Of a DNA stretch of 64,000 nt, positions 19,652 to 31,856 are shown in pieces (within the stretch, counting starts at the first letter, position 1; every line of letters starts with the position of its first letter). The notes beneath the pieces were generated by a model. That model saw only the letters and a program-made list of their open reading frames with translations. It was not told where the DNA came from and ran no database searches. The translations under genes and the position numbers were made by a program. The stretch is taken from positions 34,773,276 through 34,837,275 of the forward strand of contig NC_090765.1 of the NCBI RefSeq assembly GCF_036898095.1, in the 5' to 3' direction. This DNA is from Palaemon carinicauda (lineage: Eukaryota; Arthropoda; Malacostraca; Decapoda; Palaemonidae).

Positions 19652-19934
19652 ATAAAGAAAATTTGTATTATAGTACTAGTAGGAAGAATGTTTTAAAAAG
19701 GCATTGCGTTACCATCAAATCTGTATACAGTAGATCAAATATAAACATGGCAAAATTGAAATGAAACTACCGAAGATAGAGAAGGCTCTATATAGTAGGA
19801 TGTTAGGTGCCAATAAAAATAGAGTTAATACTATGTCAAGGGGAGAGATAGAGACATAGGCTACATGAAAATAAGGGTGAAACAGAGGAAGCTTCTGTAG
19901 ATTAACAGTACTTCTTTCTTCTTTGTCTGCATCA

Positions 19935-20400
19935 TTCCCCACCTTTATGTGGGGTCGATGTTTCTGGTCAGCATTTTCCATCTACCTCTGTCCCACACTT
20001 CATCACCAGTTGATCCTTTTGATCGAAGGTCATCCTTGATACAGTCCATCCACCTTCGCTTTGGTCTCCCTCTCCTTCCCTGTACCTCCATTTCCATCAC
20101 TCTCCTCCCAATATACCGTTCATCTCTTCTCATGACATGACTATACCACCTCAGTCTACTTTCTTGGATCTTATCTGATAGTTATCTAACTCCTGTGGTA
20201 CCCCTAATTACCTCATTCCGTATCTTATCTCTTCTTGTCACCCCACACATCCGTCTCAACATTCTCATCTCTGTCATATCCAGCTTCTTCTCTTCTGTCT
20301 TTTTTATTGCCCACGTCTCCGCTCCATACATCATTGCCGGTCTCACAACTGTCGTGTACTTTACCTTTCAACTTAATCCCTATTTTCCTGTTGCATAGTA
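19935..20400 (-). pseudogene. Non-LTR retrotransposon polyprotein C terminus
   Basis: On the minus strand the translation, with one or two breaks, reads MYGAETWAIKKTEEKKLDMT, then EMRMLRRMCGVTRRDKIRNE, then LRWYSHVMRRDERYIGRR, then GRRGRPKRRWMDCIKDDLRS and DRGRWKMLTRNIDPT. This is the characteristic C-terminal end of RTE/Jockey-type LINE reverse transcriptase proteins. The 62 aa frame at 19945-20133 is the longest unbroken piece. It is truncated at the 5' side (no palm) as is usual for LINE copies. The polyprotein would copy LINE RNA at a nicked target. Confidence 0.8.
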
Positions 20401-21355
20401 CTCCACACACGTTTTTCCTCTGGAACTGTTGCTCCTAATTAATTGAATTTTCAACTTTTCAATCTCTCTCTTTGTAAACTAACTTCCACATTCTCCCCAT
20501 TTTTCAATCTCAAATTGGAAAAAAAGAGGTAATGAAAACATACAAGGAAAAGAAGGGATATGGTGGAAGCGACCAGGAAAGTAATTGTGAGAATTAACCC
20601 TGGATATACGGTAAATGAGAAGAATAACTATGGGAGAAATAAAAGCAGATAGTGGGATACTGATAAATGAAAAGAAGACTTGGAAAGTAAAGCGTGCTTA
20701 GAAATATACCATACAGGAATTAGGTGAAAGAAATTAAAAGAATAAAAGAATTATGACAATACATTTGCATCAGTATTTTATTTCAGAGCAAAATAAGATA
20801 GAATAAAAAATTTAATCTATTGAGCTACAACAATCTTATATAAAAGATGAAGAGAATACAGTATTAGGATTTCTTTTATTCACTGATAGAAATACATTAT
20901 AGACAAGGTAGAAATTTTATACCAGTTGTGGAGAAAGAAAACAAAATTAAAAAGCAAAACAAAAGTCATCACAGGAATGTTACTTCTATTTCGTACCATA
21001 GTGTTAAATATTTAAACTATATAAATACAGTGTGTATGTTATACAGTATCTTATACTGAGTAGTATATAGACCAACATTTGTTCCTACTCGTATAGAAAC
21101 CTTTTGTCCTTTAAAATAGGTTGATGTCTTCAGCCACAATGAGTAAAGACAAATTGTTGCCTCCTATCTAAAAGCTGTTGATTCTTTTTCTTATACCTTT
21201 AGTTTGATTGTTGATATCGGTGTCGTTGGCTCTTCTTTTTGAGTTTGCTGTTTTGCTGAAGCTTTTGCGTATATGCCCCTGACTTAGACCTTGCGAGTAT
21301 GCTTTAGGAGTAGGAAATACTTGGGTCTATATCGTAGAGCTTTTCATGTTAGTAC
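20401..21355. other. AT-rich, nothing recognised
   Basis: A-rich plus-strand DNA (20520-20760 could be a worn LINE 5' remnant) followed by AT-rich sequence. No motif can be named. Confidence 0.35.
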
Positions 21356-21359
21356 AGGT

Positions 21360-22110
21360 AAAGTGTGAGGTGATCGCTGCAGTAACACACGTACTGGAAG
21401 TTCTTTCTTGTAGACTGGTGATAACAAGTAACCTAAAGAAGGCTTAAAAGGGCATTCTTTAGGTCTTGCTCACCCTGGGACCTCGGCCCTGGAGTGGGAC
21501 ATGATTATGGTTCTTAAGGTTTATACGCTTACTCCATTTGAGTTTTTGAGAAGGTTGTCAGAAAAAGATCTGATCCTCAAGACTGTCCTTTTGCCTAGCT
21601 TTAGCATTGGCAAAGAGAGTAGGCAGTTGCACAGTCTATCTTTTAATCACCCTCTCTGCCGGTCGGAAGGAAGTCTCTTGAATTTGTGCTATAGTTTGTG
21701 GTGAAACCCAGAATCTGGTAGTGCATAACCCCAGGTTTGAGAGCTCCATCTCTTCTCTACATGAAGTGACTGATGACGATCGAGAGCTTTTGTGTCCTAT
21801 GATGGCTCAGTAGTGCTATCTGATGAGGACCCGATACCACAGGCCTAATATCAGTACCTCTTTCTTAGCACTGGCAGAACCAAGAAAGAGTTGTCAATGA
21901 ACTCTGTCTTTCTGGCTTTGTGAGATAATCCGTAGGGCATATGCTTCGATAACTGAGAGGGTCAAGGTACCAGGCAAGACCAGGGCTCTTGAAGTTATGG
22001 GTATAAGCCCCACCCTGACCTTCAAGAAGCATGTTGCAGTCTGCCAGGTATTGAAGCCTGGAGTTTTGATACACCAAACAACCTTTACAGCTTCTTTCCT
22101 ATAGTAGTAC
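21360..22110 (+). pseudogene. Third tyrosine recombinase, decayed DIRS/Ngaro-type
   Basis: Across three frames the plus strand reads LGPRPWSGT, FEFLRRLSEKDLILKTVLL (compare EPLQSASLKDLTLKTLFLV in the DIRS copies), a box I position reading GKESRQLHSLS, then RYHRPNIST, STGRTKKELS, IRRAYASITERVKVPGKTRA, and LEVMGISPTLTFKKHVAVCQ where HxxR is expected (Leu 21988, Met 21997). The tail is VLKPGVLIHQTTFTASFL with the nucleophile position lost. Wording and spacing differ clearly from copies 1 and 2, so this is another lineage of YR retroelement. It has many stops and has lost its key residues. Confidence 0.65.
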
Positions 22111-22437
22111 AGTATACCTGCAAATCCTTTGAAATATTTTATCTTGGTCCTGTGTTGGTGGCTCAAGTAGTTATGTAGCCAGTCCAATTCCCACACAGGG
22201 CAGGAAGCGTCTTGTGCATAGTAACATGTAGATGTGAGTCTGGGATGAAAGGTAGAATGACAGGCTCATCTTCGATTTTGCTTCCCCCTCACTTGGGGAT
22301 GAAGCAGTTATAGCTTTACTCCTTGCTGGATATGATTTGATGCTGGTAAGCTGTACTTCTGATCTCCTCTTTGAATCTAAAGAAGTATATGCCCCATCCT
22401 TTCTCACGAGGGAGAGAATGGCTGAATGTATATGATA
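22111..22437 (+). other. 3' part of the decayed YR element
   Basis: Non-coding sequence between the recombinase remnant and the inserted TAA-tailed repeat; likely the 3' untranslated region of the same element. No internal complementary region could be recognised. Confidence 0.4.
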
Positions 22438-22640
22438 TTATTACTTGCTAAGCTACAACCCTAGTTGGAAAAGCAGAATGCTATAAGCCCTGGTGCTCCA
22501 ACAGGGAAAATAGCCCAGTGAGGAAAGGAAAAAAGGAAAAATAAGATATTTTAAGAAGAGTACAACATTAAAATAAATATCTCCTATGTAAACTATAAAA
22601 ACTTTAACAAAACAAGAGGAAGAGAAATAAGATAGAATAG
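22438..22640 (-). mobile_element. TAA-tailed repeat, copy T1
   Basis: Reverse-oriented member of a family with the conserved core TTATAGCATCCTGCTTTTCCA, followed by GGGTTGTAGCTTAGC and an (ATA/TAA)n tail. Here the tail remnant lies at the left (ATATTATTAC). Inserted within the decayed YR element. Coding capacity not seen; probably a SINE or the 3' end of a LINE. Confidence 0.7.
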
Positions 22641-23125
22641 TGTGCCCGAGTGTACCTTCAAGCCACGTACAGTATATCATTCTGGTCTGCTCTCTTCTAT
22701 ATGAAAGCAATTCCTCCTTATCAGTCTATTCGTCCTCATAATGGACAGATAGGGGGTTGATGGAGTACAGTAATCTTATTTGTTCCTGTACGGGGCCAGG
22801 TAGACTGGCACTTCCATAGAAGATGAAGAATAAACAACTTTGGTTCTAGTTGTAGGGGACTTTGGACCCACCAGGAATGAACGGTTTGTATATGTGTAGG
22901 AACAATTAACAAATTTTAGAAATCTTTTAGAGTTAAACTTCCTACCTCAACCACCTCTCATAGTGCCGGTGGGCAGGGCTGCTAGGCCACGGGCACCACC
23001 TGTCGTTAATGACCTTGTTAACGAATTCAATGGCCATGCCAGCTCTTCTAAAGACATCTCCCTATTTTAAAGGACCTAGGTTTGGATAGCTAGGAAAAAT
23101 GCACATTGCTTTTAAAATTTGTTAT
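22641..23125 (+). other. Possible terminal region of the third YR element
   Basis: Contains GGCCATGCCAGCTCTTC and the quasi-palindrome CCTAGGTTTGGATAGCTAGG at about 23079-23098, similar to terminal sequences I associate with decapod DIRS-like elements (memory only). No second copy in this window confirms it. Confidence 0.3.
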
Positions 23126-24660
23126 ACGTGTTATGAACTGTTCTTTAGTACTGACTTATATGTTTCAAGGGTAAATTTTGCATACAGTTGCTTTATTTTT
23201 TTAGGTTTTGTTATAACATAGCACAATATTATTTGGGAAATTGGAAAGTGTAATGGAATAGATCTCTTCAAATGCAGCTACTTTAAATCCCGTTTACTAT
23301 TACCGTTCTATATTTGACTAAGTTTTGCTTTGATTTGCACCCGTCATGGGAAGCTGCTGCTGCGCACAGTTCATACAATTTCCTAGAGGTAGTGTTTCTG
23401 TCCTTACTTTTCACTGGTAGCTATTTGTAAACTCCAATCAGAGATTGTTCACTGTCTAGTAACTTTTTCTTGGCCAATCACCTACCTCCCTATGTAAAGA
23501 AATGCTTGCTTCGATGTTGACAATTTGAAACAATTCATCTTTGATACTCATTTAATGATATTGTATTTATTGTGATCATTCCAAACTGGCAAACATGTGA
23601 CCATTTCCCTTTAGAAGGGAATAGGTGATTGTACTGTGTGTGTTTTGAACAATTTTGATAATGTTAATCTATGGAAAAGCTTACTGGATTTACAACTGAA
23701 AAATCAAATTTCAGAAAGGAAGCCGGTTGGGAATAAACATAGGGATACCACCCGCCTTATGCCAAAACTATGGACATGGAGGTCTAAGTGGGGTTTTGCA
23801 GGGTGGTCATAGGCCCTCCAGTAAGTAAGGATACGATTATTAGGTTAGGTTGGTAACCTTAGGTTAGGTCATAACCTTGTGTTCTGATTCCCTTTTGAAA
23901 TATGGTTTTTCAATCATAACTTCTAGAATTTTAAAACTTATATAACTTAAAAAGAAAATATTTTTGTCAGAATCATTCAAATTACCTATAAATAGAATAT
24001 GAATATCTCTTATTCTCTTCATTGCAAATACTTTACTGTACTATAATTTTACCATTTTTATACAAGTAGGCTATGTGCAAACATTCAGTTTGTCGGTAGT
24101 TCTATTGTACAAGTATAGCCAGTTTCAACCAGAATCCCACATATGGATATATTTTTCTATAGTAGCCTACATCAGTTATATCTTAAGAAAGAAAAAAAGG
24201 AAATTGATCCCCTGATGGTTGTTTTGTGGTGTAGTTTTGCTTTGAGGAAATAAAAACTAATAGGCCATGAATTTCATTATTCCGGACCTAAGCTGCTAAC
24301 ATAGATTTATCCATCTTCCCATTAGAATACTTGGCATCATTTTCTTGATTGCAAAACAAAAAGAAGTGCGACATTTGTATTACATGCTAAAAGCAGTTCT
24401 CTGCCCTTTTAGATACTGCACATTGGTTCTATACTGGGTGAGAATTGCTTTCCTGTATGTTAAATAGTCAATTATTGGATATCTTTTAGGATTAAAAGTT
24501 ATAAAGAAAAAAAAAACTGCGATTTTAGGAAACATTAGGGTCAAATTCATATTCCCATTACTGCCTTTTTGAACTCGCTTGAAGTTTACCATGTAAAAAA
24601 ATAAAATTCGGAAAATTTTCTTAATCATTTTAGTTGGATGGCAATGTGTTCTTCGCCCAG
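23126..24660. other. No gene recognised
   Basis: AT-rich DNA. A short run with two TTAGGTTAGG blocks lies at 23849-23876. No coding or repeat structure beyond that. Confidence 0.4.
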
Positions 24661-24666
24661 ATTTAG

Positions 24667-24743
24667 CTCGGAAAAGTTTCCTGATCGCTGATTGGTTGGA
24701 CAAGATAATTCTAACCAATCAGCTTTCGGGAAAGTTTTCCGAG
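24667..24743. repeat. Foldback with opposed CCAAT boxes
   Basis: Imperfect inverted repeat: arms of about 34 bases starting CTCGGAAAAGTTTCC and ending GGAAAGTTTTCCGAG around a loop of about nine bases (CAAGATAAT). Each arm holds a CCAAT box (ATTGGTTGGA and TCTAACCAAT) facing each other. Probably a small MITE or a tip of one; the CCAAT boxes could bind NF-Y. Confidence 0.75.
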
Positions 24744-25227
24744 ATAAAAGGGCGCCGCTGCAAATCTGCCTCGCTAAAAAAAAAATGACTATAGTAGAAG
24801 ATATAAATTTTGAGTGGTTTTTGGAGCCGCTTGCATTTGTGTGATCTACCTGTACGGATGTAAACAAACCATTTCCGTCGTTGAATCTAACGTAGTTCTT
24901 TAGTGAACATTGAGTGTAACGATGTAACGTAGATTGGACCGCGAAGGCTATAGTGAATCTGCTTTTAGGGGTTGGGTGACAGTTTCCATTTCATCCCAAG
25001 GTCATCACCATCATCCCTAAGATTACCGCAACGTCGTTGTCTTGGTAACCTAATCCGATCATCTCCATTTAGGTGTGATGTCTTTGGACGTGAGACTTTT
25101 TCTTTGGACTCCGTTTTCTATAGACAGGTTTGTGGTTCTATTTTTTCGGTATCGTGTTTCCTTTTTTACTTCGTTGGGAAGCAGATAAATTATACATTTA
25201 TTTGTGCGACAAGGCGGGAAATAAGTT

Positions 25228-25230
<3 letters not shown>
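24744..25230. other. No feature recognised
   Basis: Moderate-GC stretch including GGGCGCCGCTGC near 24750, without a recognisable ORF or repeat. Confidence 0.35.

Positions 25231-25293
<63 letters not shown>
25231..25293. repeat. (GA)n microsatellite
   Basis: Perfect GA array of about 31 units. Confidence 0.97.
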
Positions 25294-25295
<2 letters not shown>

Positions 25296-25329
25296 AATTG
25301 AACAGCCAAAAATGGAAATAAAAAGTGAA

Positions 25330-26085
25330 ATTCAAGAGGTATGAAACAGTGAACTATGGAAATGTAGCAAAGATTATGGCTTTAAAAATACTAATTGAAA
25401 TATATAAAACAATGGTAATCCCTACTATCTTAACCATTGTAGAAACACCGGAAAGATTAAAAAGAGGGAGAAGGGAAGGAATTTGAAAGCATACATAACA
25501 AAATAATGAAAGAAATGCTCGAATAACCCTCGATAATAGCAGAAAAAGATATTTGGCCGGTAGAAAATAGGATAGAATATGATAGGGTTGATTTATATGA
25601 AAACAACGGGAGGGAACATATTTGTGCAAGAGATAGAAGATCAAATATGGAAACATTATGAAGACTACTGAGGTTAAAGTGTGTTAGAAATGTGAATAAC
25701 TATAAAATGAAGATAGAGGAATTAGAAGTATATTCCAAATGAAAAAAAAAAATGATAATAAATGCTGTAAAGGTTGAGATAAGAAAAATAGAAAGGAACG
25801 TGACTAAAAACGGAAAGAATAATTTGGTCAAGATTCACTGAAGGTAAGGGCAGATTGGTAAATATAGAGTTAGCCGAAAAGAAGCAATTATAACAAGTAA
25901 GGCTAGACGCCTAACTTGCTAGAACTAAATTAGTAAAATTTAAATGAACTAATGAAGATGTTTTAAGCCTTAAATTATATGAGGTGGAGGAAGACAGAAC
26001 AGAGCACATGTTTATATGCAAAAGGCTTCAGTGGGTTAACAAGAAACACGGTAGTGCTTGGAGTTGGAATTAGGAATCCCTGAGA
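25330..26085 (+). pseudogene. Degenerate LINE polyprotein fragment
   Basis: Fragments in several frames on the plus strand: IYKTMVIPTILTIVETPERL, IWPVENRIEYDR-type sequence, and near the end LSLKLYEVEEDRTEHMFICK followed by RLQWVNKKHGS. The order resembles the RT thumb and C-terminal cysteine/histidine region of a non-LTR element (YKTMVIPTILY..ETW and EHMF..C). Stops are frequent, so the copy is old. Confidence 0.5.
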
Positions 26086-26349
26086 GATACCATCATATAG
26101 GGATTGCCTGGCTAATATTTAAGCTTAGGTAGCTAAGGTAGAAACGGTCATAGACGCAACCTCCGTAAGATATAGCCGTTATATTGTAAAATTCCAGAGA
26201 TAGTCAGACTCGAGGTGAACGCTCAAGGTGTTCATTGGCCCCGCCCTAATATTCCTCTCTTAACTTGCGGTGTTTACGTTTGTTAACAGCCGTGATTGCT
26301 GGTTGGTTGAAGTATTTCAAAGGCCATGTCTGGAATCACACACACACAT

Positions 26350-26380
<31 letters not shown>

Positions 26381-26880
26381 TTTCATATTTATCCTTAAAT
26401 CCATATTCTTAGTCTGTGGGTTATAATCGAAAATCCCATTGGATAGTTTTAGTTTGTATTCACTGAGTCTTTACTGGAGTAGAAGTATTTGTTGAAAGAT
26501 TACAAGAAACAGTAGATTCTAGTAGACGGAGAGTGATGAAATTATAATTGGAAACCTGAATAATTATTAGAAATAGATAAGAGATAGAATTGATGAGACT
26601 TTGGAGTAAGATAAGTTACCGAGTCGAAGAAAATATACATCGTATACAAATTGAATTAACGAAATTAGTGTTTGATTTCTTGTTTCATTACTGATAAAAA
26701 TAGAAGCTTAGTGATTATGATTGTATGTTATCCTTAATACGTGTACACGACGTTCTTCCTGTATGTGATATTGCGCACGCACTTCATGAGGTGGTGAAAT
26801 AAGACCATTCCATTGATCCTTTCTGTCACCAAGGTCTTACATTGGGAGTGAAACCCCAAAGAACTTGAGTCTCATGGGAA
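26086..26880. other. Unassigned, with a short CA/GA array
   Basis: A (CA)n-(GA)n array sits at 26339-26381. The block around 26200-26310 is GC-richer and might be a repeat, but no second copy is visible here. Confidence 0.4.
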
Positions 26881-26884
26881 TCGA

Positions 26885-26887
<3 letters not shown>

Positions 26888-26952
<65 letters not shown>
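26888..26952. repeat. (CT)n microsatellite
   Basis: Perfect CT array of about 32 units. Confidence 0.97.
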
Positions 26953-26955
<3 letters not shown>

Positions 26956-27077
26956 GGTAAAGTTATGAAAAGAAGCAGTAAGATAAAACCAGTAAATCTT
27001 GAAAGGAAAACTATTTTGGATCGAAACATGAATCAACAATACTTAACAGATCAAAGGATCATGGATGAAATTTTATG

Positions 27078-27315
<238 letters not shown>

Positions 27316-27536
27316 GAAAGAAAAAGGAAGACAGGTTAATGCTTGTGCGACATGAGAGGCTTAGATCTCATTTTGGAACAAAGGCAAGCTTCAAATAACA
27401 GATTGGAATTTTCAGGTTTGCAACCACCAGAGAAAACCGCCTTTATAGAATTTACAGATTTTATAGAATATTTCATATAAAGCGACATATTTCGTTTATG
27501 CGTTATTAAACACATACATAGCCGATGTGTGTATAT

Positions 27537-27538
27537 AC

Positions 27539-27610
<72 letters not shown>

Positions 27611-27643
27611 GTAGGATTATTAGTTTCTTACACACACACACAC

Positions 27644-27676
<33 letters not shown>

Positions 27677-27720
27677 ATTATATATATATTTATATATATA
27701 TATATATATAATTATATATA

Positions 27721-27784
<64 letters not shown>

Positions 27785-27790
27785 GTGTGT
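27537..27790. repeat. Compound TA/CA microsatellite cluster
   Basis: TA array at 27537-27608, a 24-base unique spacer, a CA run, and a second TA-rich array to 27778 with TAATTATATATATATTTA interruptions that repeat twice. Ends with TG. Confidence 0.93.
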
Positions 27791-28123
27791 ACAAGAAACT
27801 TGTAAGAAAAAGGAAACCATTATGAATCAAGGTCTTTTTCCAGTATACTCAAGGCATTTTCTAAAGGCCTTAAACTATTGATACTTTTATTGTGTGAAAT
27901 GAGATTTGAACGGACTCAACTTAATAGGTACAAAAGCCCAATACGATAATACAAGTTTTACCTTCAAATATAGCCTTTATGTCGAGCAGGAAACCTTCTT
28001 ACGATTATGTAACTCGCAAATGGCATTCGTGTTAATAATGAACCACCACCTCGAGCAGTTTTGTTCCGTAAATAAAGTTCAATGATTGATCCTACTATCA
28101 AAAGAAGAGAGCAATAGATTTAG

Positions 28124-28126
<3 letters not shown>
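27791..28126. other. No feature recognised
   Basis: AT-rich spacer between microsatellites. Confidence 0.4.
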
Positions 28127-28200
<74 letters not shown>

Positions 28201-28222
28201 GGTGTTTGTGTATGTATGTATA
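28127..28222. repeat. (TA)n-(TG)n microsatellite
   Basis: TA array to 28183, then TG and a TATG-rich edge. Confidence 0.93.
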
Positions 28223-28415
28223 TGTGTATTTGACGATTTAAAATTCAAAATGGGTGAAAATTAGAATAATATATTGTAGCCAAAGAAAATGCCAAATATT
28301 GATCACCAGCTAGGATCATTAAATATATTATTTAAAAGAATTCATTACTCGAGGTCCGAGAAGAATTAATATCGTCTATAAAGGACAACTATCCTGGACC
28401 TATAAAGTTATAAAC

Positions 28416-28418
<3 letters not shown>

Positions 28419-28491
<73 letters not shown>
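28419..28491. repeat. (CT)n microsatellite
   Basis: Perfect CT array of about 36 units, ending CTCGCG. Confidence 0.97.
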
Positions 28492-28493
<2 letters not shown>

Positions 28494-29165
28494 GTTTATT
28501 TAGTAGTCAAATTAAAGGATACTCCTTGGTCAGAGAAGTGTATTTCCTTGAAGGACTCTACTGTTTTCCTGTTAATCTGAGAAAGAGAAATGAGGAAGTC
28601 CTTGATATTCATCGACATTCCACAGAAATCACTTAAAAATCATATCCAGATTTAACTGCAAAGGATTTTTGTCATGTTGAACAGTTTTTTATGATTCAGA
28701 TGTAGATTACTTTAAAAATTAGTTCCAAGTCCTCGACTTACCCGGGAAATTTCGTAAAAACCCGTCAAAGCATTTGAGTGATTCTGATAGACACAGAAGG
28801 CAGAAAGGTAAAAAAAAAAAGAAGAAAATTAAGACACGTAAAACTAAATACATTCTATTTTTACCGTAAAAACAGTTTCTGTGATGATTCTGGATGCCTT
28901 TAAAGAATAACTTTCAACATTTCATTCATTTGAAAATCCCATGCAATTCAGAGAATTATTTTATTTCCAGCGAAATCCTCAAGTACTTTCAAGATTTAAG
29001 GAATTGGGTGCTGATGTGTAGCTTCCTCTGAAATTGTGGCCTCCTCTTTCTTATGAGTTTTATTTAATTTTGCCTTTATTTTTTCAGATTTTCATTGTCT
29101 TGGGCTTGAATGAATAAGTATATTAGGTTGTCAGTTGAATGACGTCTGCATTAAAGAGAATAAAA
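28492..29165. other. No feature recognised
   Basis: AT-rich DNA without motif. Confidence 0.4.
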
Positions 29166-29168
29166 GTA

Positions 29169-29255
29169 TATTACTACTACTACTACTACTACTACTACTA
29201 TTATTATTATTATTATATTCACACACACATATATATTTAATTATATATATACACG

Positions 29256-29336
<81 letters not shown>
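29169..29336. repeat. Compound (TAC)n-(TAT)n-(CA)n-(TA)n microsatellite
   Basis: Four adjoining simple repeats in series: about ten TAC and six TAT trinucleotides, CA tracts and a TA array. Confidence 0.95.
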
Positions 29337-29593
29337 TCTTAAACCCATGCATCCCAAATAAAAAAGAAACTGGAAAGGGGTGTGAGCAGAGGTCACCCGA
29401 TTGCGACGGAATTTCATGGCAAGCGCGCGCAATATTCATGGCGATTATATAAAAGAGCTAACGTGTAACCCGGTCCTTCATTCCATGCGTGGTCCTCTGT
29501 TGTTTGTGCTCAAGCACTGCCATGAGACCCTTTCACCTCGCCGTCTTTACTGGTGACCTTTTGATTTAAACTAGTCCCACGGATAGGTGTTTG

Positions 29594-29595
<2 letters not shown>

Positions 29596-29628
<33 letters not shown>
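29596..29628. repeat. Poly(T) tract
   Basis: About 33 consecutive T residues. Could be the tail of a minus-strand retrotransposed sequence starting at or right of 29629, but none was recognised. Confidence 0.9.
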
Positions 29629-29635
<7 letters not shown>

Positions 29636-30389
29636 TAAGGAGCATCTAAATTTTTTCTATTGTCCTAGTTGTTTTGCTTAGAAGAAATATAAGTACTCAA
29701 TAACTTGTAGGTGTTATTTATTATTTATCAGTTTTGTACTTTCCCATGAAGACTCGACTCTCATTTTTTTTTACAAAATGAAATGGCCACAAGTGGAAAT
29801 GCCACCCGTAAGATTCATTTTGAAAAGAAATTGAGAAATATTCCCTGCATCTTATCTTTTACTCTTCTGTAAATATTTGAATTTACGCGTTATACTCTCC
29901 TTGATTGTGAAAACCCCAGATAAATTAAAAGCTTATGTGATTGGGAACTGAGATGTAAGCATGAAATCCCGTTTTGGATCTATAAGGGATGAGAAGGAAC
30001 GATCAGGTCGACAACTGGCTTCTTGTATCACACAAAACCATGTTGATTTATCCCCCTGCTTAAGGATAAAAGATCTGTTTTATGCGGGTCATGGACAATA
30101 TTTTATATGTAGAAGTGGATTTAGTATATATACAAACTACATGGTGATTATGTAGATAAATTATGCCGTAGAAAAGTACTATAATTGAAGTGATATTATA
30201 GTTTGCAATCGAAGCATCTTGGAGGTTTCCAAGGCCACGCGTTCTTGGGATAAGGTGATTACAGGTCATCGCGTGATTGTCTTGATTAACGACAAGGATG
30301 ATGGTTAAGTTGCAGTAGTCGGTTTTGTCTCGATTATTATTATTATTATTATCATCATCATGCGATTTAAACAAAATTGTGATATTGTA
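29629..30389. other. No gene recognised
   Basis: AT-rich; a short (ATT)n-(ATC)n run at 30334-30361. Confidence 0.4.
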
Positions 30390-30525
30390 ATTTCTTTTAT
30401 TTTTCCTGGTTTTCTTTCCTCACTGTGCTATTTTCCCTGTTGGGGCCCCTGGCCTTATAGCATTCTGCTTTTCCATCTTGGGTTATAGCTTAGCAATTAA
30501 TGATAATAATAATAAGTGCATAGTT
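30390..30525 (+). mobile_element. TAA-tailed repeat, copy T2
   Basis: Carries CACTGTGCTATTTTCCCTGT, TTATAGCATTCTGCTTTTCC and the end GGTTATAGCTTAGC followed by (TAA/ATA)n. Same family as T1 and T3-T7. Confidence 0.75.
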
Positions 30526-31115
30526 ACGCAATATTGCGATTAGCCAGATTCTTATCCTATTCTAGACTCATACATTGAAGCACGATTTAAAAGACGAAAC
30601 TTTATCATTAATTGGCGAACGAACGTTCCAAAGCGCCACCTACAGCCCCTCCCCTCTACTAGAAGGCAAAATTTAACATTCAACCACGGTCTATATCGTG
30701 CATTTCTCCTATGCTGATTTGAATATTTATATGCCTGATATTGTCATCAATGCATTCAACGATAGAAAATGAAATACTTATTAGTAGGACTATTTAAGAT
30801 TAAAATAAATATACCTAATTATGAATGTAAAGTTATCGGTCTTCGACGTTATCATTGCCTCATGACTTATATGAGAGAAGGTCGAAACGGCCGGTTTTGA
30901 TCGCAGGGACGTCAAGTACCATCCCTTAGCAGTGCCCTTGGATAAAGGGTGAGAGAGACTTGTATATGCCAAGCTGGACGAAGACAGTCTAAACGTGGGA
31001 TGTGTTATCCGTAGGGTATCTATTAGTTCCGTAGCCCAATTAATCTGCTTATCTTAATTATGACTTTAGGTGTTTCCCTTTCGTGTTTAATTGTATTAGT
31101 ACTTGAGGGTGAGAA
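30526..31115. other. No feature recognised
   Basis: Mixed-composition DNA; GC-richer at 30600-30680. No motif. Confidence 0.4.
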
Positions 31116-31117
31116 TT

Positions 31118-31160
<43 letters not shown>

Positions 31161-31182
31161 GTGTGTGTGTTTGTGTGTGTGA
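31118..31182. repeat. (TA)n-(TG)n microsatellite
   Basis: TA then TG arrays with one T interruption. Confidence 0.93.
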
Positions 31183-31640
31183 TCATGCCTCTGCTAGTAT
31201 GTGTGTTATGTGTAATGTAGCTATATCTATCCATTACTTGATTTCGTTTTCACACGTTGATATCTTGGCATGAAAATACTGTCATAATAGTATTGTGGAG
31301 CATATCCTAATATGTTTGCTTTATTTAGCTTTCATGACCTTGATGGATTATTGACTTTTTTTTTTTTTAGCGAAAGTGTTCGTAAATTCCCTTGATAATC
31401 TCATAATATTTCGCTTCACTTAGTAAGTAGCATAGGATTTGATGACACGTTATTAAAGTAGTCTAATAATAATCAGTTATATTGACTTGAATAAGGTAAG
31501 AATGTAGTTTTTATGCAAGATTTAATTACATATCTGGTAACCGTTTGATATATTGGGGAGCCAGTCTTGGGAAAACCATTACCATTAGTAAGTTTTCACC
31601 TTTATTTGTCAAATATATGGATAAAACCACTAAAAAGATC

Positions 31641-31641
<1 letters not shown>
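31183..31641. other. No feature recognised
   Basis: AT-rich spacer with a T run near 31360. Confidence 0.4.

Positions 31642-31680
<39 letters not shown>
31642..31680. repeat. (TA)n microsatellite
   Basis: Short TA array directly upstream of a LINE 3' end. Confidence 0.9.
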
Positions 31681-31682
<2 letters not shown>

Positions 31683-31684
<2 letters not shown>

Positions 31685-31808
31685 GAAGCGATCAGCAGGA
31701 GATAATGAATGGAAAAGTATTGAATTAAAAAGCTAAAGAGAGAGACGATTGGCGAAATCGAATCGAGGCCCTTTGCGTCAATAGGCGGAGGATGAGGAGG
31801 AGGAGATG

Positions 31809-31812
<4 letters not shown>
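31683..31812 (+). mobile_element. LINE 3' end, GATGAT-tail family, copy 1
   Basis: Reads MKRSAGDNEWKSIELKS before a stop, then the conserved non-coding block CCCTTTGCGTCAATAGGCGG, then a GAGGAGGAGATGAT tail. Matching copies lie at 37560-37806 and 60083-60178, all on the plus strand. 5'-truncated. Confidence 0.7.

Positions 31813-31854
<42 letters not shown>
31811..31854. repeat. (TA)n microsatellite
   Basis: TA array growing directly from the tail of the LINE end before it. Confidence 0.92.

Positions 31855-31856
<2 letters not shown>

Noticed and set aside
23849..23876. TTAGGTTAGG blocks as interstitial telomere
   Set aside because: Only two short pairs of the arthropod telomere motif, not an array.
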